Shown: in pieces, positions 39,149 to 61,779 of the stretch
Numbering within the stretch: the first letter of the stretch is position 1
How the letters are laid out: every line of letters begins with the position of its first letter
From: Piliocolobus tephrosceles
Lineage: Eukaryota; Chordata; Mammalia; Primates; Cercopithecidae
NCBI RefSeq assembly: GCF_002776525.5
Contig: NC_045436.1
Coordinates: 49,087,313 to 49,151,312 of the forward strand
Length of the DNA stretch: 64,000 nucleotides
Reading direction: 5' to 3'
Notes under the pieces: model-generated
The model's database searches: none
Seen by the model: the letters and a program-made list of their open reading frames with translations, nothing else
What the model was told of the DNA's origin: nothing
Translations under genes and position numbers: made by a program

Positions 39149-40415
39149 TTCTGTCAACAATTGAAAGTGTTGTATATGACCCACATTTACCTAGTTTGTG
39201 TCAAATTATAGTTATGGTCAGTTGTTCGCTTAAATTATAGATTCCTTTAAAGAGGTGCTTTGTTCACAAAATCACTGGATTATATTGTAGCATATTTTAC
39301 ATTTGAATACAAAGATAATGGGTTTTATCAAAACAAAATGATGTACAGATTTTTTTTCAAGTTTTTATAGTTGCTTTATGCCAGAGTGGTTTAGCCCATT
39401 CACAAAATTTCTTATGCATACATTGCTATTGAAAATAAAATTTAAATATTTTTTCATCCTTAATACCCTATTTAGCAGGTTATTGTTGGGGAGGCTTTAT
39501 ATTATTTTCCTTATTACTAAGAGATTCTACTGGCTGATTTCAATTCATCATGCTTTTATATACTTTTTTTTCTTGTTTCCAGTGGGGTTGGAATGCTTTT
39601 GTATTTTTATCTTTTTTCTTTTTTCCTGACAAGTTTCAGTCTATTTTAAGTTTGTCATCTCATCTATGAATAGCTTCAAAGCTGCCACTGAGGTGGATAG
39701 GAGCAACTATTATTATTGCTCTTCTTTTTAAATCAGTTGCCATGTCACTGGACTATATTAAAATGGAGCTGTGTTGTTCCATTTAAAATATTTTGTTTAT
39801 GAAATTCTTATGTCTGGGTAACAGGTTTAGACTCTGGCAGAGGATCTAAATCTTTGAGACCACAGAACTACTTGAATACTAACTATCTAGAGAACTTTCC
39901 ACATGTTAGGTAGGATTTTGGATTTCTTCACAGACGTACACATACCCCATCTTTGGGCAAGCCCTAAACTATTATAGGTTCCCATACAACTCCTTCCCCA
40001 GTAGGTACATTTAGAACTTATGAATAAGGAAAATAAGTCTCTAGCTTCTGCTTTTACTGAAGGAAGCCAAACATAGCCACTAATACTATTCACTCCTTAC
40101 TTCAAAGAGTGAATTGAGAAAGAAAATAAGTTATTTACTCCATTGTTATACTCTGAAGTTCTATAAATTGGTGGTAGAAAATCTTAATACATAGTATTTA
40201 GCCATACTTTGTATTTATTTAATATGAACTGAACACATCTTGCAAGCAATTCTCCCTCTCTAGCTCACCTTGCATTTGGAGTGTAGTAACCCTAGATGAG
40301 AATATTTCTGAAGGTAAAGCACTACTTCGGGAGATAACTTCTTTTTTAATTTAATGAAAACCTTCTTGCCTGGGAAGATTCTTGCATGTGAACATTTTTC
40401 TCTAAAGACTGTTTA
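39149..40415. other. Intergenic DNA downstream of CLGN
   Basis: AT-rich unique-looking sequence with no gene signal. It might hold an extended CLGN 3' UTR if the AATAAA signals are bypassed. Confidence 0.5.
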
Positions 40416-40897
<482 letters not shown>

Positions 40898-41972
40898 TTA
40901 ACAAAACTAAAACTCGAATGTATAACCTGCACTATATCCATGCAATAGATAGTCTTTCTTAATAATCAAATGGCTTTTTCCTTTTATTCCCTAATCTGAC
41001 TTTATTGTTCAAAATGACTTACATCTTATCCATAAAGGAGAGAAATAGTGTATTTTGCTTTTCTTTATTTTAGTTTGCCTTTTCAGAGGCTTTTTAACTT
41101 GATCAGTGTAATGTCCCTTTTCTTGAATATTTTTTACTGATGGTCTTGCTTCCATTAATCATTTCTCCAGGAAAACATCATGTTTCTAGAATTAGTCTTT
41201 TTGAGGTATCAGACCACATTTGGAGGAGAAACATGATGGAACTGCTTACATGTTAAAATGAACCACTAGAAATGAATTTAATGTATTTTAAAATTTCAGA
41301 ATTCTAGTCCCTAAATGGTTTTGTATTCAGTAGAAACTATTCAGAATAGTTAAAACATAAATACATTACACTCTAGGCATCTGTGAACAATGTTTTGTTC
41401 TCTTTTCAATTGTGGCTATATGTTCTAACTTTAGCAGGATTTAAAGATTATAAGATGGCTAAAGTAAGATAATTAAATCTTTTATATGTGATCTATTAAA
41501 ACATAAAAGAATTTCTGCATACATTTCAACAATTTCTTCCCCCTCAAAAGTATATAACTCCCATGTATTTCCATAGTATGAGAGCTGAGTTTTGGAAATA
41601 AGATTATCCCTTAATCTGAAAGGTCAGATATGAGGCAAATTGATGGGAAAGATAATGCATGGAAAAGTAGGGTAGTTTTAGAGAAGATGGGCAACATGAC
41701 AACTGGAAAAATGGGCTTTTACCACCCAACATAGTTATCACATATTTTGTGTTTGTTAAATGAATACTTTTTTGGTAAAATTTGGGGGTATTTCCAAGTT
41801 TTAATAGCACTTGATAAGCCATCTATAATGTATACATTTTAAAACAAGATACATTATAAAATTGATTACAATGAATGTACAACTTCAGCTTCTGTTGTCT
41901 CTCAACCCACCCTTTCATAGGTCCAAAGGCCAACGGCCAACATAAAGTCCTTGTTATAGTAAATGTGCCTTT

Positions 41973-42284
41973 TTTATTGTTTTTGTTTTTTGAGGAAACA
42001 GAGTCTTACTGTGTCGCTCAGGCTAGAGTGCAGTGGTACTGTAACTCACTGCAGCTTTGAACTCCTGGGCTCAAACAATCTTCCCACTTCAGTCTCCCGA
42101 GTAGCTGGGACTACAGGCAAGTACCGCCATGCCTGGCTAATTAAAACAAAATTTTTTTTTTTGGAGAGACACGGTCTCACTATGTTGTTCAGGCTGGTCT
42201 CAAGATCCTAGGATCAAGGAATCCCCTTGCTTTGGTGTCCCAAAGAGCTGGGAATACAGGTGTGAGCCACCACACCTAGCCTTG
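41973..42284 (-). mobile_element. Old Alu (J-like), reverse
   Basis: T-rich start, GTCTTACTGTGTCGCTCAGG and GCAGCTTTGAACTCCTGGGC, are AluJ-type. It is heavily diverged. Confidence 0.93.
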
Positions 42285-42289
42285 TAAAT

Positions 42290-43165
42290 TTGTCTTTTAA
42301 ATACCATTAATCTCTGATTTCAGTGAAATAAACTGCAGCTAGTTTTCTGATAAGAGTAAGAAGGAATTAAGTCTCTTCCAATTCTTAACCTTTCATATCT
42401 TCACATTATCTGTTCTTTCATGATTTACAAATGCTCTTAACAACTAATCTCTGGTATCCACTGGTAATAATTTTGGTTACATGCACATTGAAGAATCTGA
42501 TGACAGCCACCACAGAGTGTTCAGGGAAAAACAAAATTTTTATTGGGCAAAGTAAAGAACGGCTTTACATTCTAAAGTTAAGATCAATTTTGCTTTTCTT
42601 TGGACCATAAAACTAATTTTAGATTTTATAATTCAACTATTATTTTTCTTTTACAAAAGGGACTAGATCACAGGGAATAGGGACAGGAATAGAGATGCGA
42701 TATTAACTGGTTGGAACTAAATGCATACATGATTTTGGTTACTTTTCTACAAAAGGTTTTGTTGCTACAATTCCATAACCAGAAATCTCTGAAAAGTGAA
42801 AGGTTTTTCCTAGCATTTTGGTAACAAAACTCACCTAGTAGCTGAGCCTGACTTTCCCAGCAAGATTTTATATATATATATATAGTCTTTCTTTATCCTA
42901 CTTTAATACTCATTTTGCTGCAGAAATGTTAATATACTTAATTATACGTTTTGTGCCAAACCATATTGGTGTCTGAGTCACAATATTTTATAAAATCTGA
43001 AAAACTCCAAATTCTAAAACATCTGGCCCTACAAGTTTCAGATGAGGAACTGTGATTTGTAGTAACCTGCTGTGAGTCCAAAGGGAATATAAAGAGAGCA
43101 CATTTTGCATAGAATGGCAGTGTCAATATTGGGGAAATTCCTCCTGGGAAACAGTGGGGAAAATG
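42290..43165. other. Intergenic DNA, no gene seen
   Basis: AT-rich sequence with a (TA)9 run near 42870. Nothing recognised. Confidence 0.5.
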
Positions 43166-43169
43166 GGTG

Positions 43170-43478
43170 TCTTGAACTATTTGGGATGCTATAATAAAAT
43201 ATAGACTGGGTGGCTTATAAACAACAAATTTATTTCTCAGTTTTGGAGGCTGGAAGTCTGAGATCAGCGTTGAGGGCCCTCTCCCAGGATGCAGACTGCT
43301 GTCTTCTATGTGGCAGAAAGAGAACGCTCTGAGGTCTCTTTGCATAAGGACACAATCCCATTCACGAGGGCTTCACCCTCATTACCTAATTATCTCCCAA
43401 AGGCCCCACTTCCTAATCACCTTGGGGTTAGGATTTCAACCCAAGAATTTTGGGAGGACACATTCAGTCCATAACAAG
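43170..43478 (-). mobile_element. MaLR/MLT1-like LTR relic, reverse
   Basis: AGACTGGGTGGCTTATAAAC, TTTGGAGGCTGGAAGTC and CCAAAGGCCCCACTTCCTAA are shared with old MaLR LTRs read in reverse. It ends GGACACATTCAGTCCATAAC. Confidence 0.7.
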
Positions 43479-43479
43479 G

Positions 43480-45674
43480 AGTATGCTGATTTTTCCCTAC
43501 CAAATATTATTCTACCAGCATGTAAGCTAGGAAGTACTAAAGAAAAAAACCATTCTGACACTTGTTAAAGCAGTAAAGAAGACTACTCAGGACTGTATGT
43601 GTTAAGACCATCATCCAATAAGGGAAAGAAACCGGGCCCAACTAACACAGCAAATACAGCTGAGGATTTATAGTCAATCAGCAGTGATGAGGTCAGTGTA
43701 TGGAAAATTACTAAGTGGAGACATCAAGAGCAGGATGATTCTTGCCAGAGACAGGCCAGGTTGATGATCATATTACTGAGGATGGGATTCTCGCTAAACT
43801 GATTTAGCAGGATTTCTGCTAAACCTGGACTAGTGAAGAGGGCTCAAAGGAGCCTGTCTAAAATTTGATGGAGTCTTTTCCAGAAGCTGGACACAGTCCC
43901 TGTGCACACTGTGTACCACTTATATTTCTAATGAAGAAATTATCCTGAAGTATTGCATAGCAAAAACTAAGTATATAGCATTAGCTTACCATTAACATGA
44001 CAAGCAGTGGGGATATATTTTGACGCCTACTAAGCTGATAGCTCTAGTTGGAAAAAGACAGAATGTTAAATGAACTGGCTATTCCTTGCTTTCAGCAAGG
44101 TATCAAAAAATTTTGACATTTTCAAGCAGAGATGGAAGGGAATAGACCAAATTCGGATACAAGGAACCTCACAAAATTAAGCCAATTGTTTCTGAAGTCT
44201 GAATAGCAGCAAAGGTTCAAAATTATTTTTGAGGTGTGGGAGACTGGGGGAAAGCCCATGAAGACTTCTCTACCAATTGTTAAGCCAGAGGAACCCAGCC
44301 TTGCAGTGATGATCTGCATGTAACATTCCCAGTGCAATCTTATTTTCAGTTGATCTCAAGATAGCCTCCATTAAAGAAAGGCAAAAATACATACTTTGAG
44401 AATTTGGTCAAAAGCTTGGTTGTGGTTCTGTGGTGTATGGAATCAGAAGCATATTGATAAAAATGCTTGAGTTTTTAAGAGACTCATATTCCCAAGAAAC
44501 ATGAGCTTGGCCTTAAAATGCACACCAAGTTGACACCAGCAGGAAATGGACTGTCTTCACAATTCCCAGGGAGTGAACACCCAACATCTACTTCCGAAAT
44601 AGTCATAGAAAATGGATAGGGAGTAAATTTCCAGAGGGGAAACCATGGAGTTCAACGAACAAGGGAGTCCCCTGCCAGAGATCAGAATCATAGTCAAATC
44701 AAGGAACTGCTCCACTGCTAGGGACAAAATCTTCATACATCTCCCAGGAGCATTCCACAATTTTTGCATGTTTCCCTTTATTCCATTTTCCAAATTGAGA
44801 CTTTTTATTTGGCCATCTTGTCCCCACTACATTATAAATGGGCAGCAGCAAGGGTGAGAGCAAATAATTTGTCTATCAGTTTAGAGATTGTCAGACTGTT
44901 AGAAGCCACATCTAAAGGGATGGACTTTATTAAGAGAGATTGTGAGCTGAATCACTAGCTGGATGAAGAGGGATTACTCTCTATGTAATGGAAGATACTT
45001 AGTAGCACAAGAAGAGCTGTGGCTGAGGCTGCTAGTGGCCACCAAAATCTTGTATTTATAGCTGGAATATGGCTTCCCAGCCATGGACTACATTTCTCAG
45101 CTCCTCTTGTATCTAGATGTAACTAAGTCTCCACACCACTGGAATATAAGAAGATATATGAACCATTTCCAGGCACAGCCCATAAAACCTTGCATATGTA
45201 TACTTCCATGCTCTTTTCCTGAAAATTAGATGGGTAACCACTAGAGTGACTTGAAAGCCATGACTTAAAATGGCAGCACCATCCTCAGCCAAAGTCCCTG
45301 AGTGAACAAGGGCTGCTAGCCTGCAATGCTGACCTTGGAACCACTGGTTGGGAGAGAAACTTCTGTATTTATACTCTTTATCACTGGGTCTCTTGCTAAA
45401 GTAGCTTAGCCTACCCTAAAAAATACAACTTCCTTTTTCCCTGGAGATCTTGGATCCTTTGAGTGCTTTGCTTTTGTTCTCTAAATTAATGTTTAATAGT
45501 CTATGATATTTATATTGATAACCAGTTACAGTTTTATTAATAAAAATGTTATTCCCCTAAATAATCAGTAACTGGCTACTTAAATAAGATACACTATTCT
45601 GTGGCATTGAACAACCCTGGATACACCACTAAACCTAAATACCCCATTTACTTAGGCAACTATATCAAAACACA
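43480..45674. other. Intergenic DNA, possible decayed repeats
   Basis: I see no gene here. 45030-45430 resembles a dispersed mammalian repeat (GACTACATTTCTCAGCTCC, GGCACAGCCCATAAAACC), but I cannot name the family. The rest is unclassified. Confidence 0.4.
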
Positions 45675-45694
45675 CACAACCTCTGAAATAGCTT

Positions 45695-45700
45695 TTTATT
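45695..45700 (-). terminator. SCOC: SCOC poly(A) signal
   Basis: TTTATT on the + strand is AATAAA on the - strand. It lies 1.43 kb past the SCOC stop, a plausible end for its 3' UTR. Other AT-rich hexamers exist nearer the stop, so alternative ends are possible. Confidence 0.65.
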
Positions 45701-47133
45701 AAACAGCAAAGCAGAACTGCAACACAATTTAAATGTCTGTAAATTAGGTCACAAAAGGGATGCAAAATGTTTGCAGTTTCACTATTATATATTCATACAG
45801 CTAAAGTCATTCATCAACTCTTACACCAATACATAAGATTATTCCATGATTAAAAGTAGCCCAAATCTAATAACCATAAGCTATATTAGTGGATCTCTTT
45901 TCATATTATAAGATTTTAGCATTACTTCCAATATTGATTTCCTTACCAAATGGAATCTACAAGCTAAATTTTTAAAAATTGTTAAAGGATGACTAAAACT
46001 CTTCAAACCCAGTAGCAGGGTTTACAGAAAATTCTAGAACAAGTGAGATAAAATACTGAGCAAGATAATAAGTATACATGTAAAACTCTCCCATTTTATT
46101 CACTATTCTAATACTAATACACTGTTACGGAATTTTGCAAAAGTTGCCCTGCTGGGTACGAATCAACTTAGAGACCAAACTCTTTGTAACTGTTCTCATC
46201 CAGATGTGGCTTACATAAGGGTAGTCAAACTTAATCCACTTTCATATATATTTCCCAAAAGATTACTCTGTGCCAGAGAAAACACAAATCTGGAGTGAAA
46301 ATATTTGAAGTTGGTTACTACTGTTTACCAAGTACTTTTCCACCCTATTTCCATTTTTCCTCAAAATTTTCTATTTTAAACATACACATGACCAGAAATC
46401 ATATATTTTTCAGATAATACAAAATGAGTTATTTTGTGCAAAAAGAAGTTTTTAACAACAAATATTCTCAAGTTAATTCAGTTTCAAAGAAAAACCTTCA
46501 TTTTTAGCCTCCATCTATTTCCAATTAATTAAAGAGACACTAGCATTCCTATCTTAATACTAAATACACAAATGACAAACCCTAGCTGAGACAGTATCTT
46601 ATTTTGGTTAAGTTTCAACAATTAAAATACAGGTTACTCTCAGAGATGATTAACTATTAAAATTACTTTTACAAATGTGACACCAATTTTTTTCCTTAAG
46701 GGAAGGGAAACAGGAAGGAAGAGGCAAATGGAAAAGAGGCACAAGATGGTGGACAGGGTACATAAAGCTGTGCATTTAGTACATGATTTTGGTCACTTTT
46801 TCACAACATGGTGGTTATTTTCTTGTATATCTTACTAATCCTATAATAAAAGACAGTGCTAAACCTACAAATTCGATAAAACATTCATCTTTAAGTTTCA
46901 TAAATATATGCAATTCTAATTATAAAGTCTCTACATTTGCACGTTTTCATAGACTAACATAATACACAAACTTATGGAAGCCTCCTGTTATTGTGTTATT
47001 TTTGTCTACATCTGACATTTTCTTCATAAATATTCAATGAAGCCACAAAGGTACTGTAAGTTTTGGAATCTATCCAAGTTTTAAAGAAAAAATGATCAGC
47101 AGCAATTCCATAAAACAGAAGGGTATCAATCCC

Positions 47134-55016
<7,883 letters not shown>

Positions 55017-55200
55017 TAGCTGCCCGCCTCCCCCAAGTCGTCCAATCTCAAAGCACCGGGATCCCGCTTTGCCATCATAAAAGGACACTGACATCCAATC
55101 AGGATTGAGGTCGCTGTGGGCGGGACCTGGAAGAGCAACAGCCAATGACAGTAAAGAAGGAAGCTACAACGCCCTGGTGAAGCGGCTCGTCGTGTCTCTC

Positions 55201-56190
55201 AGGAAACCTTGAGTTGGAGTGAGAATCCCAGTGTGGAAAATCAGGAGAGAGGTTGGTATGAGCGACAGAGAAGTCATTCAAGTTCAAGAAAAGAGCGTTT
55301 GCGAACCGAGCAGAGAAAGTCAACGCGACACCGTGGTTCCTCAATTCTAAAAGCAGACTTTTTCATATTTTCTTATTTCCGAAATCGGAAAGCTTATAGT
55401 TGCGTTAGTGGAATGTACCTCTCCTCACGCCCCTCCTCCCAAACTATTATTAAATCTGTAGTGCGTGGCCACTTAATATTTTAGAATTAAGAAAATACCC
55501 TAGTGGTACTGAGGCATAGCATTTTTGCTCACCTTACCCTATTGGAGCCTCACCAGCAACCCACAGAAAGGAACTGAAGCCTGAGCGTGAATACGTTTCT
55601 TGCTCAAGGTCACACGGTATCAAGTGTAGAGTGTTCTTCGTGACAGTGCTCATCGTAATCTAGCACTTGACACAAAGAGGCATCCTGCTTTAATATTCGT
55701 TGAGTACAAAGCAGACATCCACAGCAATGCATTATTATTTTGGCTTTGGCACAGTCTCCTGAGCTGTAGAGACAAGCCTTATGTCTCCCTGTTTCTTGAC
55801 TTTTTACTTCTGGCACAGTTTGCTGACACATCGCCTTAATCATTTTAAGAGCTATATAAAGAGATCTTCCATTCAGTGTTTTGAGAACTGTACATTTGGC
55901 TGAGACTACAATACGCAATTTGAGGACATTTACTAGAATGCAATGTAGGAGCTAAATAAATGAAAAAACTCCAACATAAATCTAATAGGAGTGCCAAAAA
56001 AGAGAGACTAGAGAGAATGGATGCAGGCAGTATTCAAAGAGTAATAACTAAGAATTTTTCAAGATTGTGGATTATTTGAATTTTCAGTTTCAAGAAGTAC
56101 TTATTCTTGAGCAGGACTGATATAAAGAATTCTATGCAATGGTGAAATTGCAGGACACCAAAGATCAAGAGAAACTATTAAAGCAACTTT
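55201..56190. other. Upstream flank of SCOC, no gene proven
   Basis: Unique-looking sequence next to a CpG-island promoter. A + strand donor-like GAGAG|GTTGGTATG near 55252 leaves room for a divergent non-coding transcript, but nothing proves one. Confidence 0.35.
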
Positions 56191-56204
56191 TTGCTAGAAT
56201 AGTA

Positions 56205-56810
56205 TTTTTAAGTGTTTTTAATTGTAGTGAAATATACATAGAATAAAATTTACCATCTTAAACATTTGTAACTTGGTAGTATCAGATACATTCCACATCG
56301 TTGTTCGACCAATCTCCAGAACCAATCTCTCTTTTCATCTTGCCAAACTAAAACTCTATACCTATTAAACAGCAACTCTCCATTTCCTACTCCCCTCATC
56401 CTCTGGCAGTAATCATCTTACTTTCTGTTTATCAGTTTGACTACTCTAGGTACCTCACGTGAGTGGAATGATACAGAATTTGCCCTTTTGTGACTGGCTT
56501 AATTTCATTTAGCATAATGTCTCAGGGTTCATCCATGTTATAGTATATTGCAGAACTTCCTTTTTAAGGCTGAATAGTTCTATATATCATTTATTATGTG
56601 TGTTATACCACATTTTGTTTATTCATCTATCAGTGGACACTTAGGTTGCTTCCTCCTTTTGGCTATTGTGAATAATACTGCTGTGGACATGGGTGTGCGA
56701 ATGTCTCTTTGAGACCCTCTTTTCAGTTCTTTTGGATATACATCCAGAAGTGTACATTAATTTGTGCTGAATCATATGGTAATTCTATTTTAAAGCAACT
56801 TTTTAAAAAG
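56205..56810 (-). mobile_element. L1 fragment, reverse
   Basis: GGTTCATCCATGTTATAGTA, TTGGCTATTGTGAATAATAC and TCTTTTGGATATACATCCAG are antisense L1 3' phrases. Confidence 0.85.
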
Positions 56811-56829
56811 TGGTATTGACATAAGAATA

Positions 56830-59430
56830 GACAAAAAATTCGAAAAAACAAAAAGGATACTTGGAATTTGGTATATAATAAAGATGTCTGGTGAGGAATA
56901 ACTGTTTCTAAGGTTGTAGGAAAAACTATTATTCATTACTGTTGGGAGTGTAAATTAGTACAGTAACTGTTCGTAGGATATAGAAGACACAAATTTTATT
57001 GGTTCTAGTTAAATTGGCTATTTATATAAAAATGAAAAATTCGATCCTGATACAACAGAAATAAAACTAAATTCCAAATGAAATAATGACTCAAAATGTG
57101 AGAAACAAAACTCTAAACTTTTAGAAGAAAAGCATATGTCTTTATGATATCACCATAGGGAAGAAACAGCATGATTCATTAAGGAAAGATGTAAAATATT
57201 GATTATTTTAAAATTTAGAAGTTTTACAAACAGAAGAGAAGACATCTCTAATCAAGTTAAAAACAAGCCACAGGTTGGCAGAATATAGTAAAACTCTGAA
57301 AATATAAAGAATTCAGACACATCAATTAAGAAAAAGACAACTCAAGATAAATATATTCAAATAACAGAAGTAGGCCACTTACAGAAGAGGAAAACTCAAT
57401 GGCCAGAAAGATTTTTAAAAAAATGTTTACCCTCACTAATAATTAGGTAAAATAACATTAAAACAATTAGATAAAGGGGCATATTCATCAAGAAGACGCA
57501 AAATCCTAACCACAGTGCTATAAAATAGCTATGAATCAAAAATTAATTGAATTCAAACAGTTCATTACTTCCTGCTCTGCAATTTGTAAAACAAGTATAC
57601 AGAAAATCTAAGTATACAGAACTCAGGTCCCAAACTTTTCAGTATATTAGAATCACCTGGGAGTCTTTTAATTATTCTAGTGAACAGACCACACCTCAAA
57701 ATAAATTACAATCTTAAGGAGTGAGATACAGGCATTAGTATTTTTGAAAGCTAAGAAGCTGATTTTGAAAAAAGCCTGGCAAATTTCTGAACTATTGATA
57801 TAGAAGACCTGAACAATCCTATCAGCCAACTTGATCTAATGGACGTTTGTGGAACATTCCACCCAATAACTGAAGAACACACTTTCTTTTCCAGTGCACT
57901 TGGAACATTCATCAAAATAGACTTCACTGTGTATCATCAAACAAATCTCAGCAAATTTAAAATAATTGAAATAGTAAAAATTATTGTCTCTACCCAGAAA
58001 GAAATTAAGCTAGAAATCAGTAACAGAAAGATATTTGTAAATCCCCAAATAGTTAGAAATCTAACTATGTACTTCTAAACAAACCATGGGTCACGGGGGA
58101 AGTCACACACACAAAAATTAGAAAGTAATTTTAAACTAAAATGTAAACATATCAAAAGTTGTGGGATGCAGCTAAAGTAGCGCTTAGAGGGAATTTTTTT
58201 TTTTTTTTTTACCATTAAATGCTTATATGAGAAAACAAGGTTTCAGATCCAGAATCTAAGCATTCATTTTAAGATACTAGGAAAAGAAGAATAAATTAAA
58301 CTCAAAGCAAGCACATGGGAGGAAATAATATAGAGCAAAAAATCAATCCTATTGAAAATCATAAAACAATAGAAAAAATAGTAAAACAAAAAGGTGGTTA
58401 TTTTAAAGGAATAATAAATGTTAAAACTGTAGGCAGACTTATCCAGAAAAAAAAAAGGAGAGGGGACACCACAAATAACCAATATCAAGAATAAAAGCAG
58501 GGACATATTATAGATACTGAAGACATTAAAAGGAATATTATGAAAAATCTTATGGCAATAAATTTGATAATTTAGGTTTTCACAGTGATACCGAGGTAAT
58601 TCCATGGGAATAGATAGATTATTATTTTCAACAAGTGTTGCTGGAACAAGTTGATATCAATATGCAGGAAAAATGAATATCAAGCTCTATCTCACAGCAT
58701 ACACAGAAATGTTCATTCAAAATGGACCAGAGTCTAAAACATAAAAGCCAAAATTGTAAATCTTCTGGAAGAAAACAGAGAAGAAAACCTTCATCCCCTT
58801 GGTGTTGGCCAAAATTTTTGAGATGGGTCACAAAAAACAATAAAAAAATTTAAATAATTGAACTTCATAAAAGTTGAGGTTTTCTGCTCTCTATAAGACA
58901 TCATAATGAAAATGAAAAGATAATTCACAGGCTTGAGAAAAACAATAGTCACAATACGTTAACAAATGACTTGAATTCAGAATATCTAAGAGCTATTTCA
59001 ATCAATAGGAAAACATTCCAAAAATACTGAAATACTAGCCAGCAATTAGAAAGGAATAAATTTCTGAGATATGCATAAGAACAAACTGTTGGTAATAGAT
59101 GAATCTAAAATATTTATGTTGAATGAAAATAACCAGATACAAAAAGTACAGACTTTATTGTTTTCTTAATGTAAAGTTCTAGAGCAGATAAACCTTATCA
59201 GTTGTGACAGAAATCAGATCAGTGATTGCCTGGGTGGAAGCTGAGAGGAGGGCTGACTCAAAGGAGCATGATGGGACGGTTTGGGGCAATGGAAATGTCC
59301 TATAATATCTTGACTGATTGGTGTGGTGGTTACACAGTGTATTTTGTGAATGTCAGAAGTCATCTTCCATAACTTAAAATGTGTGCATTTGATAGTAATT
59401 TTTCCTCAATAAAATTGATTGTTTTTAACA
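56830..59430 (+). mobile_element. Old L1 fragments, forward
   Basis: ORF2-like text with dead frames: GTGGAACATTCCACCCAATA and AAAGAAATTAAGCTAGAAAT. A typical L1M 3' end follows (GATTGCCTGGGTGGAAGCTG, GTGGTTACACAGTGTATTTT, CAATAAAATTGA). Insertions and deletions are frequent, and several copies may be joined. Confidence 0.8.
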
Positions 59431-59446
59431 AATGAGAAGACTAGTG

Positions 59447-59937
59447 TATTAGGGTTCTCTAGAGAGACAGAACTAATAGGATATATATATATATATATTT
59501 GTAGAATAGAATATATATATCCTATTATATATATGTGTGTGTAAAGGGGAATTTATTAAGTAGTATTAACTCACACAATCACAAGTCCCACAATAGGCTG
59601 TCTGCAAGCTGAGGCGAAAGGAAGCCAGTCCAAGTCCCAAAAACTGAAGAACTTGGAGTCCAATGTTCGAGGACAGGAAGCATCCAACATGGGAGAAAGA
59701 TGTAGGCTGGGAGGCTAAGCCAATCTAGCCTTTTCACGTTTTTCTGCCTGCTTTATATCCTGGCCATACTGGCAGCTGATTAGATGGTGCCCACCAAGAT
59801 TAAGGGTGGGTCTGCCTTTCCCAGCCCACTGACTCAAATGTTAATCTCCTTTGGCAACACCCTCACAGACACACCCAAGATCAATGCTTTGCATTCTTCA
59901 ATCCAATCAAGTTGACACTCAGTATTAACCGTCAACA
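59447..59937 (-). mobile_element. MLT2-like ERVL LTR, reverse
   Basis: It starts TGTATTAGGGTTCTCTAGAG, includes an expanded TA microsatellite, and ends AATCAAGTTGACACTCAGTA. These ends and the segment TTAATCTCCTTTGGCAACAC are those of MLT2-type LTRs. A solo relic with no coding part. Confidence 0.75.
59479..59545. repeat. (TA)n-rich expansion inside LTR
   Basis: Two TA runs around TTTGTAGAATAGAA, with GGATATATATAT and ATATATATATCC forming inverted arms. Confidence 0.9.
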
Positions 59938-59999
59938 ACTAGCCATGATTTTTTCAGAGTCTACAATGTCCTAGGTATGCTACATGTGTTGTTTTATAC

Positions 60000-60125
60000 T
60001 TAGTCCTCAAACCATCCGGTCAGCTATGTAGTATCAATTCCATTTTACAGGTAGGAAATAAAGGATCAAAGACAGTCTTGTCCAATATCATAAAGCTAGT
60101 GATATAGTCTGAATTCAAACCTATC
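60000..60125 (+). repeat. Probable MIR fragment
   Basis: TTACAGGTAGGAAATAAAGG and AGCTAGTGATATAGTCTGAA fit a diverged MIR. Confidence 0.5.
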
Positions 60126-60229
60126 TTTTTATTTGTAAAATGAGTATCATAATACCTGCTTTACTGAACTGTTATTAGGATTGCTAGAATTAAATAAAAA
60201 TAAATAACTGCAAAGACTGCAAATTGAAA

Positions 60230-61225
60230 TTACTTTAGAACCACCACCCAAAGAAGGTGGGTTGGAACTTGGAGCCTCAACATAACCAACTCATGTTTCT
60301 ACTAAATTAAAAATATCAACATTCTCCATAGGATTTAAACAGGACCCAGGGGCTTATAACATAATAGTCAAAATACTCAGGATCTAATTCACAATTATTC
60401 TGCTTATGAAGAACCATGCAAATCTCAATTCCTGTGAGAGTAACAACAAATACCAACAGTGAGATAACACAAATATTAAAATTATCTGCAAATGATTTTA
60501 AGCAGCTATTACAGAAATACCTGTGTAAGCAATCATGAAAAATCCCAAGATAGAAATGATAATTGAAAGTATGAATAACATAAATAGAAGATACAAATAA
60601 AAACCAAATTTTTAAACTGAAAAATAATATAATTATTTAATTACATTTTTAAATTTTAATGAAATTTAAAACTGTCTACAAAGAATCAGTGGCAGGATGG
60701 AGATTAAAGAGGATTTAGTGAATATGATAATTTCAGTAGAAATTATCCAATCTGAACAACAGAGAGAAAAATTATTGAAACAAAAAATGAACAAAACCTC
60801 AGGAATCTGAGGGCCAAAAAAGATCTAACATTTGAGTCATTAGAGTCCCAGAAAGAAAGGAAAAATAGTATTGTACTGAAAAATGTTTGAAGAAATAAAC
60901 ATTTTCCAAGTATGGCAAAAGACAATCTCATAGGGAAAGAGTTTCATTAAGAAAATGTATTAAAAGGCCCTAGGAGGAGGGGTATAGTTAAAAAGATTAC
61001 TAGAAACAGTTATCTAAACACTGAGCATCAATGTTACTAACATCACAAAGAGAGACAGATATCATTTACTTTCTAATGGAAAATGAATATACCATCACCT
61101 GTGAAAGTCTGATTAAAAAAAAATTGAAGCCTGAGTTGATCAAGCCCATAAATTATCAATTTAACAGGAAATACAGAGAACTGATAAATATGTCAAATCT
61201 ACCACCTGCATAAAATTATCAAAAT
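60230..61225 (+). mobile_element. Old L1/HAL1-like fragment
   Basis: GTGAGATAACACAAATATTA, AAATGATTTTAAGCAGCTAT and TATGGCAAAAGACAATCTCA resemble L1/HAL1 ORF1-region text. Decayed; family uncertain. Confidence 0.5.
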
Positions 61226-61229
61226 CCAG

Positions 61230-61540
<311 letters not shown>

Positions 61541-61761
61541 CTATGAAAAACACTATAGGACACAGATTTTAAAAACAAAACAAACAAAACCCTTTTCTTT
61601 ACCAAATAAATTGCTCTTCCCTATAAATATATACACCTAGTATGTACCCACAAAATTTTTTTTAAAATGAAAAAATAAATTGTACTGGGGGAAAAGAAGT
61701 GGAAAGAAAACTTGTAGATTAAAGACATTTAAAATATGTAAACCAAAAATAAAATTATAAG

Positions 61762-61774
61762 CCCCCCCCCCCCC
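61762..61774. repeat. (C)13 homopolymer
   Basis: Thirteen C residues in a very A-rich surrounding, just before the ERV1-like LTR. Confidence 0.95.
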
Positions 61775-61779
61775 AAATA

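Noticed and set aside
42938..43345. 135-codon - strand frame
   Set aside because: It overlaps a MaLR/MLT1-like LTR relic and flanking unique sequence, without domain or splice context.
55092..55094. An in-frame upstream ATG extending long SCOC further
   Set aside because: The context is weak (T at -3) and it overlaps a CCAAT box, so it is more likely promoter than transcript.
57839..58078. 79-codon frame resembling a protein
   Set aside because: It is an L1 ORF2 remnant inside old forward L1 fragments.
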